Origin: Xanthoparmelia taractica
Taxonomy: Eukaryota > Ascomycota > Lecanoromycetes > Lecanorales > Parmeliaceae
Length of the DNA: 64,000 bases
Assembly: GCA_033085395.1 (NCBI GenBank)
Contig: MU853186.1
Span: 217,322 to 281,321, forward strand
Direction of reading: 5' to 3'
The position numbers and the translations under genes are program-made. The notes below the pieces were generated by a model. That model searched no databases. It was not told where the DNA came from and saw nothing but the letters and a program-made list of their open reading frames with translations. Each line of letters begins with the position of its first letter. Position 1 is the first letter of the stretch. Shown in pieces: positions 45,216 through 56,442 of this stretch.

Positions 45216-46380
45216 GGATGCCATGCTGGGATTCCCGGATGGACGTAGGCATGACGCAGCTGCATCTGGCTTTGATGAGCTGAAGGTTTGTCATCTCTAG
45301 CTGCCTGCTCATACACAGTTGCATATGTTGAGAGCATCAAATGGTGGCTGCAGGGATTCGGCTCGTTAGGTTTTCCTTTGGACTCAAGTTGACGTGTGAA
45401 AGCTTTGTCCGAGAAGCAGTGGGATATCTGACAATAGATGGTCCAAGCGTCTTGCTTCAAGCGTCTTCAAGATGATGCAGCATTATGCATGGCTTTTGGA
45501 TAAAATAGAGCAAAGCTGATAGTAGACGAATGGCGAAAGCTCTGTCGGAAAGGATCTTCTACCTCCTGCTCTACGGTAAACCCTGCAACGAATGCTCCAT
45601 ATCAAGGCTGGTAGTGCGAGGCTGTGCCCTGCAGCCTCTCTTTTTTTGCAGAGGTTGGACAAGCTTATGCAAGGGTGAAGACGAGTAAAGAAATGCTTTC
45701 CATATTTTACTCGACCTCTATTGTGTTCCGACAAGGTTGCGTGGGGTTTTTTCTTTTTTTTTTCGAGATTGATTGAGAGGGGAAGAATAATAAAGTAAGA
45801 TACTTGTATCATAAAAGAATGTTGGATAAGAGGGGAGTTGTGAATGTGAAACAAGGTGCTTATATAAGATACACGCAGACTAAAAAGTGTCTATAAGTAT
45901 GAGACGGAACACGAGGCTATAGGGCTTAGTGGTTGGGCAAGGACCAAAAAAGAGGGGGAATATTGCTAACAGATTATCCACTCACATGTCTTCCTTTCTC
46001 GCCTAATTATTTTAGCTGCAGATCAGGAGATTAAATCAACTGCACATTCCCCATTAGCCCGTAAAGTAAAAAGTTACTAAAGTAAATACTTCGTATTATT
46101 TGGTTGTAACTTGGGTAAAGCACCATAAGGTAAGGTACTTCTACGAAGTAAGGTAGTATCTTGAACCTGGTTTACCATGCCGCATTGGCATCATGTCTTC
46201 ATTCTGGGGCTGTGCACTCTTCTCCTCACTTACTGTTACTATATCTATGTCCCTCGCTTTCGACTGCCAATCTCTCGCGCTGCCTATGCTCTCGCCGATT
46301 GAATCACAAGCTATTATACTGCCATCGCCCAAGGCTACCTGATCATATCTCCGCTCTGACAACCGCCAGAGACCCCAAGA
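45216..46380. promoter_or_regulatory. Intergenic region between rfc1 and the MFS transporter
   Basis: About 1.2 kb, including the transporter promoter. A T-rich run lies near 45747..45763. At 46076..46150 there is an AT-richer patch with repeated GTACTTC / GAAGTA motifs. No gene is visible. Confidence 0.45.
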
Positions 46381-48424
46381 ATGGGCTTCGACCGCCGGAG
46401 CGGCTCGTCCGCCACCAGCCCAGAGATGAAGACGCATTTGGAGCCCATGGAGTACGATGAAAGAAACCACAACATTGCTCCCTCCAACAGGAGACTTTCC
46501 CTCAACGCAGCCGATCGCATGCGCCGCAATGCATCGGCAAAGTTGGCCAACCCCTTAGCTGGCATAAGTCATGCACAACTCGAGGAGATGGGAGCAACGT
46601 ATGCAAGGAAGCACCACATTGGGGACGAAGAGGATATTCGAGCTTTTCGAAAGGGCGCCGTCCTCGCCCAAGAGCCTCGCAGATTCGCGCAGGTTCAGGG
46701 TCTGACAGGCATGGAGTTGGACGTACTGCAAAAGGAATTCGACAATCGCTGGTCCCAACCGAAGCTCATGTATATGGTCATTGCGCTGTGCTCGACCTGT
46801 GCCGCCGTTCAAGGAATGGGTCAGTGGCATTGTCCTGTCATCGCGCACCCACCTCCTAGCTAACTTGTGAGCAGACGAGGCGGTTGTCAATGGGGGTCAG
46901 TTATTCTACAAGTATCAGTTTGGTATTGGCGGCCGAGATCCGCGCTCAACTTGGCTTACCGGCTTATTGAACTCTGCTCCCTACCTTTGCTGTGCCTTCA
47001 TTGGATGTTGGCTGACGACTCCGTTCAATAGCCTCTTTGGTAGAAGGGGTACTGTCTTCCTTACTTGCGTCTTTTCAGCTCTGGCTTGCTTCTGGCAAGG
47101 CTTCGTAAACACCTGGTGGCACATGTTTATTGCGAGATTCTTCCTCGGAGTCGGTATTGGTCCCAAATCCGCAACCGTCCCTATCTATGCTGCCGAGACA
47201 TCTCCGCCGGCGATTCGAGGTGCACTCGTTATGCAATGGCAGATGTGGACTGCGTTCGGTATCTTCTTTGGATACGTCGCAGATCTTGCATTTTACAGCG
47301 TGCCTGACCCACCGGGTGTCATCGGCTTGAAATGGCGTCTGATGATGGGATCAGCCATGTTGCCCGCGCTCGTCGTCATCGCGTTCGTCTTTATGTGCCC
47401 CGAATCTCCACGTTGGTACATAAGCAAGAACCGACATTACAAAGCATATCAGTCTATGGTCAGATTGCGGTACGAGAAAGTGCAAGCGGCTCGAGATGTC
47501 TACTACATGCACACTCTTTTAGAGGCTGAGAAGGAGGTCGAGGCGAACCAGGGTAATCCACTGCTCGAATTGGTCAAAGTTCCTCGGAATCGTCGAGCTA
47601 TGATAGCTTCTGAGATCGTAATGTTTATGCAGCAGGTCAGTCACGGCTGGACAGCTTTGCGGCGATTCATTCCACTAATACTGATATAGTTCTGCGGAGT
47701 CAACATCATCGCCTACTACTCGTCGCAAATCTTCTTGGATGGTGGCTTCTCGCCCATATCAGCCCTAAGCTCGTCTCTCGGGTTTGGACTAGTGAACTGG
47801 CTTTTCGCCATTCCTGCCGTTTACACTATCGATACATTCGGGCGGCGGAACCTTCTTCTGATGACGTTTCCACTCATGTCAATCTGCATGTTTTTCACAG
47901 GCTTCAGCTTCTGGATACCAAAAGACACCATGCATACCACCAGGGTCGCCTGTATTTCTCTTGGTATATACCTATTCGGCGTGGTTTATTCGCCGGGAGA
48001 AGGTCCGGTGCCATTCACCTACTCAGCAGAAGCATATCCTCTATATGTTCGAACCGTTGGTATGTCTCTCGCGACTTCCACGACTTGGTTCTTCAATTTT
48101 GTGCTCTCAATTACCTGGCCCAGCCTCCAAGCTGCTTTCACCACACAAGGCGCCTTTTCTTGGTATGCCGGCTGGAACATCGTCGGCTTCTTTCTGGTGC
48201 TCCTGTTCATGCCCGAAACAAAGGGTAAGACGCTCGAGGAACTGGACCAGGTTTTCTCGGTGCCGACACATATCCATGCCGCATATGGCTTTAGACAGAT
48301 TCCGTACTTCTTCAAGCGGTATTTGCTACGGCAACACGCTGAGCCAGAACGTTTATATGACAATGATGATACGGCAGAAGACAAGGATTTGGGTTATGAC
48401 AATCTCGAGAGTCACACTTATTGA
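46381..48424 (+). CDS. MFS sugar/inositol-type transporter with a long N-terminal tail
   Basis: The exons are 46381..46819, 46875..47635 and 47690..48424 (introns 55 and 54 nt), giving 644 residues. The first 135 residues are hydrophilic, longer than in typical sugar porters, and contain SNRRLSLNAADRMRRNASA. Twelve membrane segments follow. Sugar porter signatures are FGRRGTVFLT (loop 2/3), GVGIGPKSATVPIYAAETSP, PESPRWYIS after helix 6, VNIIAYYSSQIFLDGG, DTFGRRNLLL (loop 8/9) and PETKGKTLEELDQVF after helix 12. The expected role is proton-coupled uptake of a hexose, polyol or inositol at the plasma membrane. Substrate specificity cannot be assigned by eye. The cytosolic C-terminal tail is short and acidic. 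The gene looks intact. Confidence 0.9.
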
Positions 48425-49078
48425 AATACGAATCATCGCCACAAGATGAGACTCAATGGTACTTCAATCAAACAGTATCAAACGAAAACTTATGAAAGCA
48501 GTCTAGCGTTGGTCAACTTATGGAATGTACAACTGTGGTACCTGTAAAATATGAATACTATTTTCTAGCAGTCTCCATATCAGCTACTCTGAACAAGCCA
48601 TAACTTTGAAACCATCTCACGAACGCTGCATGATGAAAAATACTTTGATGGGAACGGTAGTCGATTTAGAGCGACGGTTGTTGACAGCCATGGCTTTCGA
48701 TGTTGCTGAATTTGACCTTGTCCTGTCAAGAAGTAAGGGTAAGAGGTGTAAGCCAGCCTGGATTTCTGATATGCATGACTAGACTTGCTAGGAAAGTCTT
48801 TGCTTTTATAGACTGTTGTTGGCTGCTAATAGAATGATAACCGGACAGTGACAATTTGATTACTCAAAAAGGGAAAGGATGAAAAAGCCAAGAGACCGGA
48901 CTTGACAGCGCATTCAATCAATTTCAACTTATCCATACATGTAGCATCTGGTTCATATAGGCAATCCTTCCCCTGATGAACCCCACTGAAACTTTCACTC
49001 AGGGTGCCCAGGGCCATGACGTGAACTTTTGCATCCATTTAATCAAAATCAGCAGCACTTTGTACTTCTTCAATGCCA
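48425..49078. other. Convergent intergenic region between the MFS transporter and zip4
   Basis: Both genes end towards this 0.65-kb gap. No frame or repeat stands out. Confidence 0.45.
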
Positions 49079-52000
49079 TCATGCCTGCCACGAAAGTCCT
49101 TGGTATTTCTGTTGAAGTAGCTCATGCAAAGCCCCCCCGTCCTCACAAAGGTTCGACAATGCCAGTGCCTTCTCAGCCCAAAGCCTGCACGCCGCGTCTT
49201 GCGAAGTACAATAAAAGTCAACTGCGCGATTGAAGGCGGTTGATGCGAGCCATTCGAGTTCTTCAGGTGGATACCACTTGGACTGCTGCGGGGGCAACGA
49301 GAGTATCTGTGTCAGATCATCTGGACTTCGTCTCGAACAAGTGGAGTCGCAAACCTTTCTCGCGTCTTCCGCAATCGTCACAGCTTGATCGAGAAGCTGC
49401 AATGCTATATCTGTTTCGAAAGGAGCCGAGGAAAAAAGACATCTGATCCACCTGGAAAGCTTGTCGGTGCGGTCTTTGTGCTGCTGCCAGGTCATGTTGA
49501 TAATTTGCTGCAAGATTATGAGTATCTAAAGTTACACGTAGAACTTAGAAAATATCACCTGTAAAATCGTGATGATTACTATTTTAGGCGTCAGCTCATT
49601 GGGATTACACAATTGCATGGGAAGCTTGCTGTCGCCTGGTGCTTCGGAAGAAAGCGTGATATCTGCAAATAACCCATATAGTTTTGAATCTTCGAAGTTT
49701 TGCGATTCCTAGACGACATTTTAGCTGTGCGTCCAAACATAGCAATCGGGCTTACACACCTTGATGATCTGATCAAAGCTGTCCCAGGTCTTGAGCCGGG
49801 CCGCTGCCTCGTAATCAAAGGCTAAGAGTGTTGCATGCTTGCGCTGCAGATCACTTTTCGCACCTCCTTCCAACCTGTTGACCTGACCTTTTACGTCGGC
49901 TCGAAAGTCGTCGATAACCCTGCGCAGGTTGGTATAATGTTGGAACTGACAATAGTAAGCTTAGAAGATTATCGACTATTTGATCTGATTACCTGATGTT
50001 CTGCTCTTTCTTCGCGCCGAGCAAGCACAATCAATAATGAGCCGCATAAGAATTCGCAGAAGAGTCTTCGGAGGGACAAGTCCGCTGCTTCGCTGAGATC
50101 CATTGCAGCGGGATAAAGCCCAATGAACTGCGCAATCATCAGGATTGAGAGTCCGTAAGACTTGCTCGACTCACTCTAAGACAGGATTGCACTAGCCGCA
50201 ATGTTTGGTCTGGACTCCAGCTTGTGCAATACTTGAGAGCCAAATTGTAAGTGTTCCTTGAAAACCAATCGAGCTCTGCCAGCGAGAAGAGGTCATCCGC
50301 GGCACTGCGCCTCGAGGTTCTTGCCTGGACAGCAGCTTGAAAGCGTCAATGCGCGGTATGCTATGAATCTCAAAGATACTGACCGCCTTCAAAGAGCTTG
50401 CATATCTCATCAGCACAGTCTGTGGCCTGCGAGCAAGTTTCTAGCTCGCGAATGAGAAGACGAGCGGTGCACCTGAACCGGTTAAAAAGAGCCAAGATCG
50501 AGACTTCTTCCTTACATACCGAAGCAAAGCTGGAAGGTGAATCTCATGAGGAACGTTATGATTGTATTTCTCAAGGACCCGCTGCAGTGATTTAATAATC
50601 TGATGGTGGTCCCCAGTCTGTTGCGCTTCCAGAACGCATGCATAGAGCAAAGTGGCGTCTTTATTCGAGGGAGTGCAGATGGCGTCAATGCATTCGGCAG
50701 CTTGTCATCGTCAACCCCATTCATCACCAGCAAGACGATGACATACTAACCTAGTTCTGAGTCATGAGATCTCATTGCGACCTTGTAGAGCAAGTACATG
50801 GTCGACGGATCTTTCCGGTGGGAAGGCGACATTTGCAGAAATACCTCTCGAGCTTTCGCTTCATCTGACATGCCCAGAGCGCAAAGAATCAGCTTCCTGA
50901 GAGCGTTTTTTTAGATATCTGGTCATGAAGAGAGTTGTTGATTTATCACCTTTGCAATTTGGCAATATTCAATCCGCCGGAACCGCCGAATACTGCATGC
51001 AGCGAAAGCCGACACCAAGCCTCAGCTGTGTCATATCTCTCTTGATTGTAGTTCGCTTCAATGCGCTTCCATAAAAGCTACGGGCGTCAGTACAAAATCT
51101 GCACATGCTCTATGTTACGCACTATTTGCGCTGCGTGCGTCGCATGGGGGCTTAGAGACTGAGCCGTGCCATTAGCCAGGGCGTCGAGAACCTCGCTCAG
51201 CGAAGTCAGAACGTCCAAGAAATCTGTAGAGCTTGTGCAATTCCAGATGATGGTGATCAACGTTTTCTCTATCCATTTCGTCTCTTCTGCCCCTAACAGC
51301 CTTTCCGAAAGGAGCGTGAAGAGCACACGGTGTGCCATAAGCGGACTCCGAGACCTGAGTTTGTGCACATGATGTAGTACGGTTTTGACGTTCGTGTCGG
51401 TGAGATGTACGGAACGGATAATCTTATGGAGGATGTCGCAGTAGTCTTGGGCAGAGTGAGAGACATCAGTCGCAAAGATATCGAGCTTCAAAAGTAAGAT
51501 GAACAGTCGATCTCCACAGTCAATCTCCAATTCGCGAACAATGTTGCAAGCTTGTTTTTGGCTGCTGTCACTCTCTAGGCTCAAAAGAGCTCTAGCCATA
51601 TCATGCATAATACTTATCCGAAGCTCAGCAGCGTCGCTACTCAGCAGGTCTTGACTCTGGCTCAGGAGTATGTTGTGGGCACTTTCCATCCAATGTACTG
51701 CCTCAGCCCATTGCGTCTTCTTGCTTTGACTACGACCAATCTCGAAAAAGAGATCGGCTAGCTCCTCCACGGAAGAGGGTTCCAGATTTACTGAAACAAC
51801 TTTCACTTTGTTCAGCATGAGCTTTGCAAGATCGAGACGATCTTGCCGCCACGCCTATGGCTTCGTCAGTAAGGACCCTCTCGCCCCTGATATTTTTGTA
51901 GACAGCCAGAAGGGCTCACCAGAGCAATTCTTAAACTCAAGTATTCATTCGAAAGTCGGTTGAGAAGCTGACCACGGTCTTGCGAAGTTAAGTCTTCGCA

Positions 52001-52671
52001 GTTTTTCAGTCTCTCATGGTAAAAAGCAGCTCGTTCGACGACTGTTTCAGCAAGACTCAAGTGGTGATGATCTGCTCTGCCATAAGCTGAGTGATGAGAT
52101 GATTAGCTGGCATCGATGACAGCTTACCCAGGCAGTATCTCGACGTCCTCAAAGAAGACCTGAGTAGGCGAACATCATCTAGCGCTATATCAGCCTTTAT
52201 TTGTAAACTACCTTGACATGGCTGGAGCTGGACTTGAAGCAGAACCCTGGGTGCATCGTTGGGCGCAGTCAAGAAGAAGAAAGGCGAAGACGCGGACTGT
52301 TTTCGTAAGCATGAGTAAAAGCGCGGTGAATGTGACCCTTGCCCAAGCAGAGCAGTTCTCCATCCTTGATTGTTTTCTTAAGCTTCGAGGACAAGTTCCA
52401 GAGCCTGGTTCCCTGCTTGTCAAGATCGACTCGTCTACTGGCTGCTGCTGCACTACGAATGGAGGCTGCCGTTTCGATCCTGTTCTGAACTTCCACGGGT
52501 AGAGGCTTTTCGGGATCGGCGGAAGTAAGGGAATCTTCGAGGAGCTCCGCGAACACTGTGCTCGCAGGTCGATGTTTAGCGAGTCCTTAAGCCAGCAAGC
52601 CTGCAATGGAACTGACCGAGGGTTGAGTGCAATGCATTTTCTTTTTCAACTCGTTTGATGACTGGTCCCAT
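49079..52671 (-). CDS. zip4: Meiosis protein ZIP4/SPO22 (TPR-repeat ZMM factor)
   Basis: Fifteen exons (minus): 52671..52617 (tentative), 52585..52337, 52296..52246, 52184..52128, 52086..51920, 51854..51123, 51077..50950, 50896..50751, 50700..50520, 50472..50384, 50335..50175, 50127..49993, 49945..49760, 49708..49559 and 49507..49079; about 971 residues. All listed joins are in phase. The first requires a 31-nt intron, so the 5' end is unsure, and the exon ending at 52246 could end at 52234. Family blocks are DKQGTRLWNLSSKLKK, VRVFAFLLLDCAQR, ADLFFEIGRSQSKKTQWAEA (TPR-like helices), ELDWFSRNTYNLALKYC and the C-terminal WYPPEELEWLASTAFNRAVD with GGALHELLQQKYQGLSW. ZIP4 is a helical-repeat scaffold linking ZMM proteins to the chromosome axis for meiotic crossovers. 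MER3 in this window acts in the same pathway. Confidence 0.9.
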
Positions 52672-52987
52672 CGTTTGTGGGTTGATGAAATGGGCATAAA
52701 ATGACGAGAAAAAAGCAAGTGTGGAGTGCTTTTGCTACCAGAAAAGCTTGGCATTCTCATGCATGTGTCAATCTCAACCAGCAAACCTCCTGGAACTGAG
52801 GTCCCTCTTCTATTCAGACCACGGGTCAAAGGTGTGGGGGGTAAGATGGAGAATACGCTCCCAGCATATACCGAGCCAGTCTTAGCTATTTCAACCTGGC
52901 GTTGTGAGAGACGGGCCTATCGACTCCTTTCGCTATGCAAATAAAACCACCATCGCCATATCCATCACAAAGCTTCCCGTGTGCCTC
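52672..52987. promoter_or_regulatory. Promoter region of zip4, 3' flank of acuK
   Basis: A 0.32-kb gap between co-directional minus-strand genes. The zip4 start may lie inside it if the 31-nt first intron proposed for zip4 is wrong. A candidate ATG (MPISSTHKRWDQ) is present at 52699 but does not join in frame. Confidence 0.4.
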
Positions 52988-54904
52988 CTAGGCGGAAGAT
53001 TCACAAAGTTGTGTCTTCCTCGGGCCCTGGGGGAGAAAGTTGCCCACTATCAGCGAAGGACTAGCTCAGCCATCAGCATGCTCCTGCACAGATAGGTGCG
53101 AGAATCTTACATATTATGATTGTCTCGACGGATCGTGAAGGAAAAGCAGCATTTTATTTCGGGATCTGAGGCCTTAAGGTCTGGGTTCTTTAAGGAACAT
53201 GTTGTCAACATAGCTTTTTGGAAGTTGTCGAAAGCGATGGCAAGGAATTTGTCCCAGTAGCTAACCAAGTCCTTCTCCACAATTATCTCATGAAGAGCTA
53301 GCTTACCCTAGAAGACTTTGTCAGCCTGACCTAAAGTGTTCATCTGAGATAACTACGCGCACTTACATCCCTAAGTTTCTCGATCGGAACGTGTATGAGC
53401 TCCGCCATTTCCTTATTCCCTCGGAAGATTTCGCCCGTCCGTCTCCAACAACATGCGGGTATTGCCATACTTGCAAACACCCGGTCATATTCCATCAAGC
53501 TCCTTTCAAACCACATCTCTACGAATGTTAATTCCATATCTGTTAGAGATTGCATGCGCTCGCGGAATTTAGGTCTGAACTTGTCCAGTTGGCGCAGGAT
53601 TCGCTGACGAGACGCTGGCTGCATATTCTGATCCATGTAGCGATGCAAGCGTGCATAACCTTGAATGTAGTTGAAAGGCCTAAGCATTCCAGCGTTGTAT
53701 TTGGCCATGAAGACTTTGTTCATGCGTTCCTCGGGCGTATCATTTCCCGAGGGATCGGCTACGGTCATGTAATACTTCTCCTCTTCTTTGTCGGTGGGTT
53801 TGACGCTCTTTGGGCGGGTGATACTGATTGCTTGCCCTTGGGCCCCCTGGCTCTCGCTAGAGGCCTGGGTTTGTTGTGTGTTCAGTAGTGTCTGACCGCT
53901 ATCACCGTTGAGACTAGCCACTAGAGTGTTGCTCAAGGATGTGTCTGAATTGAGCGCTTGGATTTCGTCATTGGGGAAGATACTTGGATCATCAAGTAGA
54001 CTACTGCTGAGGAACTCGTTGAGAAGGTTATATTCGTTGGTGATGTCGGGAGCATTAAACATATAGGATGGATGAAAGCTATGCATATCCGAAAATTGAT
54101 TCTGATTGCTCAGACCCCAATCGCCGTAGCCTGGGACTTTTTCGGTCAGTAGGTATAATCATAGGATAGGAGGACGTGATATGCTTCTCACATTGCTGAT
54201 TCTTGTCTCCGAAAACTTGGCCTTGGGGTACAGAATTTGATGATTGCGCCTGTAATTGCGCGCGTTCGGTCTGAATGTCCGGTGCTGCTGTCCCTGTGGT
54301 TAAATCTGCACCAGCGTCTTGCAGCGCTTGTCGATCCAGTTGCTGCTGGTCAATGGAAGGACCTAGCATATACGGCAGGGGGTCTTCATGCTTGACAGTA
54401 GCTGCGCTGTTTGACGCGGTATTGGCTTGATCTTGCTTCATTCCTTTCGCAGAATCTCGTGATTCGTCGTGACACAAATGGCCGATGCTCCGTTTCACGC
54501 ATCTTGCACAAGGTCGATCCTGTAGCGCAACGTTACTGCCGCCCTCAATCTAGTTCTAGGGCTCCTGCAGTATTTTTACCAAATCACAGGTCATGTGCTG
54601 TTGTCGTCATAGCAAAACGAAGATCAGTCTCTCATTCGGAACATTGTTGGGGTAAATGCCAGGTCATATGGATGGGTGAAGGTCAAGCTCGGCTTGGAGT
54701 ACTGGGGAGGATGATGGCTTACCGAGCGTCTACAATAGATGCATGCTTTTCGAAGGCCATGTTAGCATTTGGACTGATGGTGTTTGGAGATGCATATCAG
54801 TCATACCCACCATGATTCACTTTGCGCCTCTTCTTCGGGCTCGTATGCTCCGCCTGTGGAGAGATTGTGCGCTGCGTCTTTGGACTTTCATCTTTTGACG
54901 CCAT
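52988..54904 (-). CDS. acuK: AcuK-type Zn(II)2Cys6 activator of gluconeogenesis (ERT1/RDS2 family)
   Basis: Seven exons (minus): 54904..54811, 54745..54723 (23 nt), 54597..54580 (18 nt), 54519..54192, 54130..53367, 53307..53111 and 53060..52988; 498 residues, all joins in phase. The start MASKDESPKTQRTISPQAEH leads into KKRRKVNHACIYCRRS. The zinc cluster is C33-X2-C-X6-C-X5-C-X2-C-X8-C61 and is built from four exons. The middle is Gln/Ser-rich. A conserved DMHSFHPSYMFNAPDITNEY block precedes the PAS-like domain: NKVFMAKYNAGMLRPFNYIQ, FVEMWFERSLMEYDRVFASM, AIPACCWRRTGEIFRGN and, after the fifth intron, KLALHEIIVEKDLVSYWDKF. It ends RRDNHNIPSLIVGNFLPQG. AcuK works with AcuM to switch on PEP carboxykinase and related genes on gluconeogenic carbon, and affects iron uptake in some species. 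Confidence 0.93.
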
Positions 54905-55592
54905 CGTATTGTCGATTGGTCTTCCATTACCCCGTTTGCTGATGAGCCGCTTAGCGTTGCACTGACAACAGGGCAAGGGTGTGGCGTTGAGATGTGGTTT
55001 TGGGTGGTAGTCAGAAAGAATGGGAGGGGGAACTCAAATGGGATTATCCAACGAGGGAGCTTCTAAACCTCAGCCAGCGCTAAGTGTAAATACAAATATA
55101 ACCACTAGTTCCATTTGCACCCGTAGATTAAATCTTTAAGTGTTTTTCGTGGTAGAACTTATTAGCTTTATCACAACTTTTTGATATTGAAGTGTAGATA
55201 AATCGAAATCATATCAGTTATTAAGAATATGTCTTAGATCCTCAAATTCCTATGTGGCGGCATTAAAAACATAGAGTTTTGTCTGTCTATGTCTGATCAT
55301 ACTAAGTGTATTATTACATGCGCTAAACATGACATTGGCTGAGGTATAGAAGCATCCCGATAACGATAACACTGACTTCCAATTTCTTTAAATCCGCCGT
55401 CTATATCTCATATTATGTAGCACTTATTGTCTCCAAGCGCCCGTCCCAAGTAACACAAAAGCTATAGCATAATTCAGTCAAAAGACGCGCTTCTGCAGTC
55501 ATTAAGCCGTTCTCTCTACATACGGGTGCTTTACGCTTTCCGTGCCTTCTGACATTACTTCTCGGACTCAAATGCGATGACCTTTTTGTACC
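54905..55592. promoter_or_regulatory. Divergent intergenic region between acuK and the CENP-Q-like gene
   Basis: A 0.69-kb divergent promoter region, AT-richer between 55080 and 55420 than the coding flanks. No repeat or extra gene is clear. Confidence 0.45.
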
Positions 55593-56442
55593 ATGGTAAG
55601 TTCCTAGCCTTTTTTAGGATGTCACTATTTTGATGTAACAGTCGACTCATATATGTCCCAGGGAAAACGCAAAAGCATTACCGGTGTGAGGAAAAGACCT
55701 AAAAAGACCACTACGTTGGATGGATCTGCTGTGACATGCGTGGCCGTTGATTCTTCGCCGTCAGCATATTCGTTGTCAGTCAAAGCTTCAAGACCCAGAC
55801 AATTTCTTTCGGTACCAATTTCCCCGTCCGACACCCCTCTGCCAACGAAGCAGGAGGCGTATAGAGTCGGTCAACAGCGTAAAAGAGCCTCTCGAGCTCT
55901 TGTATAATTCCTAAAGCTTCTGCAGGACCGGGATTCAATGGCGTCAGGTCCCCGAAATCGCGGGTGATGCACGTATCGCAAGACATCATACGTTCGAAAT
56001 GGACGATCCTAAATGGAGATGCGCAAGCGAAGGTAGAAGAGCTGTTGCGCTCCATAGACTTACCAGTCCTCGCCAGTTATTCCTTGGAGCAACGGAAGGT
56101 TGAAGCACAAGTAGCTCTACGGTCTATCACAGGAACGTTAGTAAAGTTCAGCGAGGGTTTTTTGTCCTGTCGCTAACCCTTGGCCAGGCTATGCAAACGA
56201 CTTCCGCGTGTGCCATTCCCTCCAAAGGCGAAGGAGGTACACTTCGATTACGAGGCACTGGTGAAAGATAATGTAGGCTTAACGGTACCATTATGGACGT
56301 TCTACTACTCACACTTGTGTAGCGCAATCTGCAGCAATCGTTAGCTACTTCACTGACGTCCAGGGCGTCACTGCTCAATGAAATTGAAAAGCAGAAGTTT
56401 GCTCTTTCGTCAGAACGGCAGGATTCAGAGGTTCTCGAATGA
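55593..56442 (+). CDS. CENP-Q-like inner kinetochore protein; 3' end unresolved
   Basis: Proposed exons: 55593..55595 (ATG only), 55662..55878, 55926..56136, 56188..56272 and 56323..56442. If translation instead starts at the ATG at 55653 (MSQGKRKS), exons 1 and 2 become 55653..55878. Introns are 66, 47, 51 and 50 nt, in phase. The visible 211 residues start with a basic disordered tail, then SQDIIRSKWTILNGDAQAKV EELLRSIDLPVL. The most telling block is TGTLCKRLPRVPFPPKAKEV HFDYEAL, which I recognise from the fungal CENP-Q/Fta7 family, and a coiled coil follows (RASLLNEIEKQKFALSSERQ). CENP-Q homologues normally continue further after the coiled coil, but here a TGA ends the frame. The protein would belong to the COMA-type inner kinetochore complex. 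Family assignment is from memory of the pattern. Confidence 0.6.

Noticed and set aside
44996..45460. Minus-strand open frame opposite the RFC1 tail, rich in Phe, Ser and Pro
   Set aside because: It is the shadow of the Lys/Glu-rich RFC1 C terminus on the other strand. Composition mirrors the real gene and there is no family resemblance.
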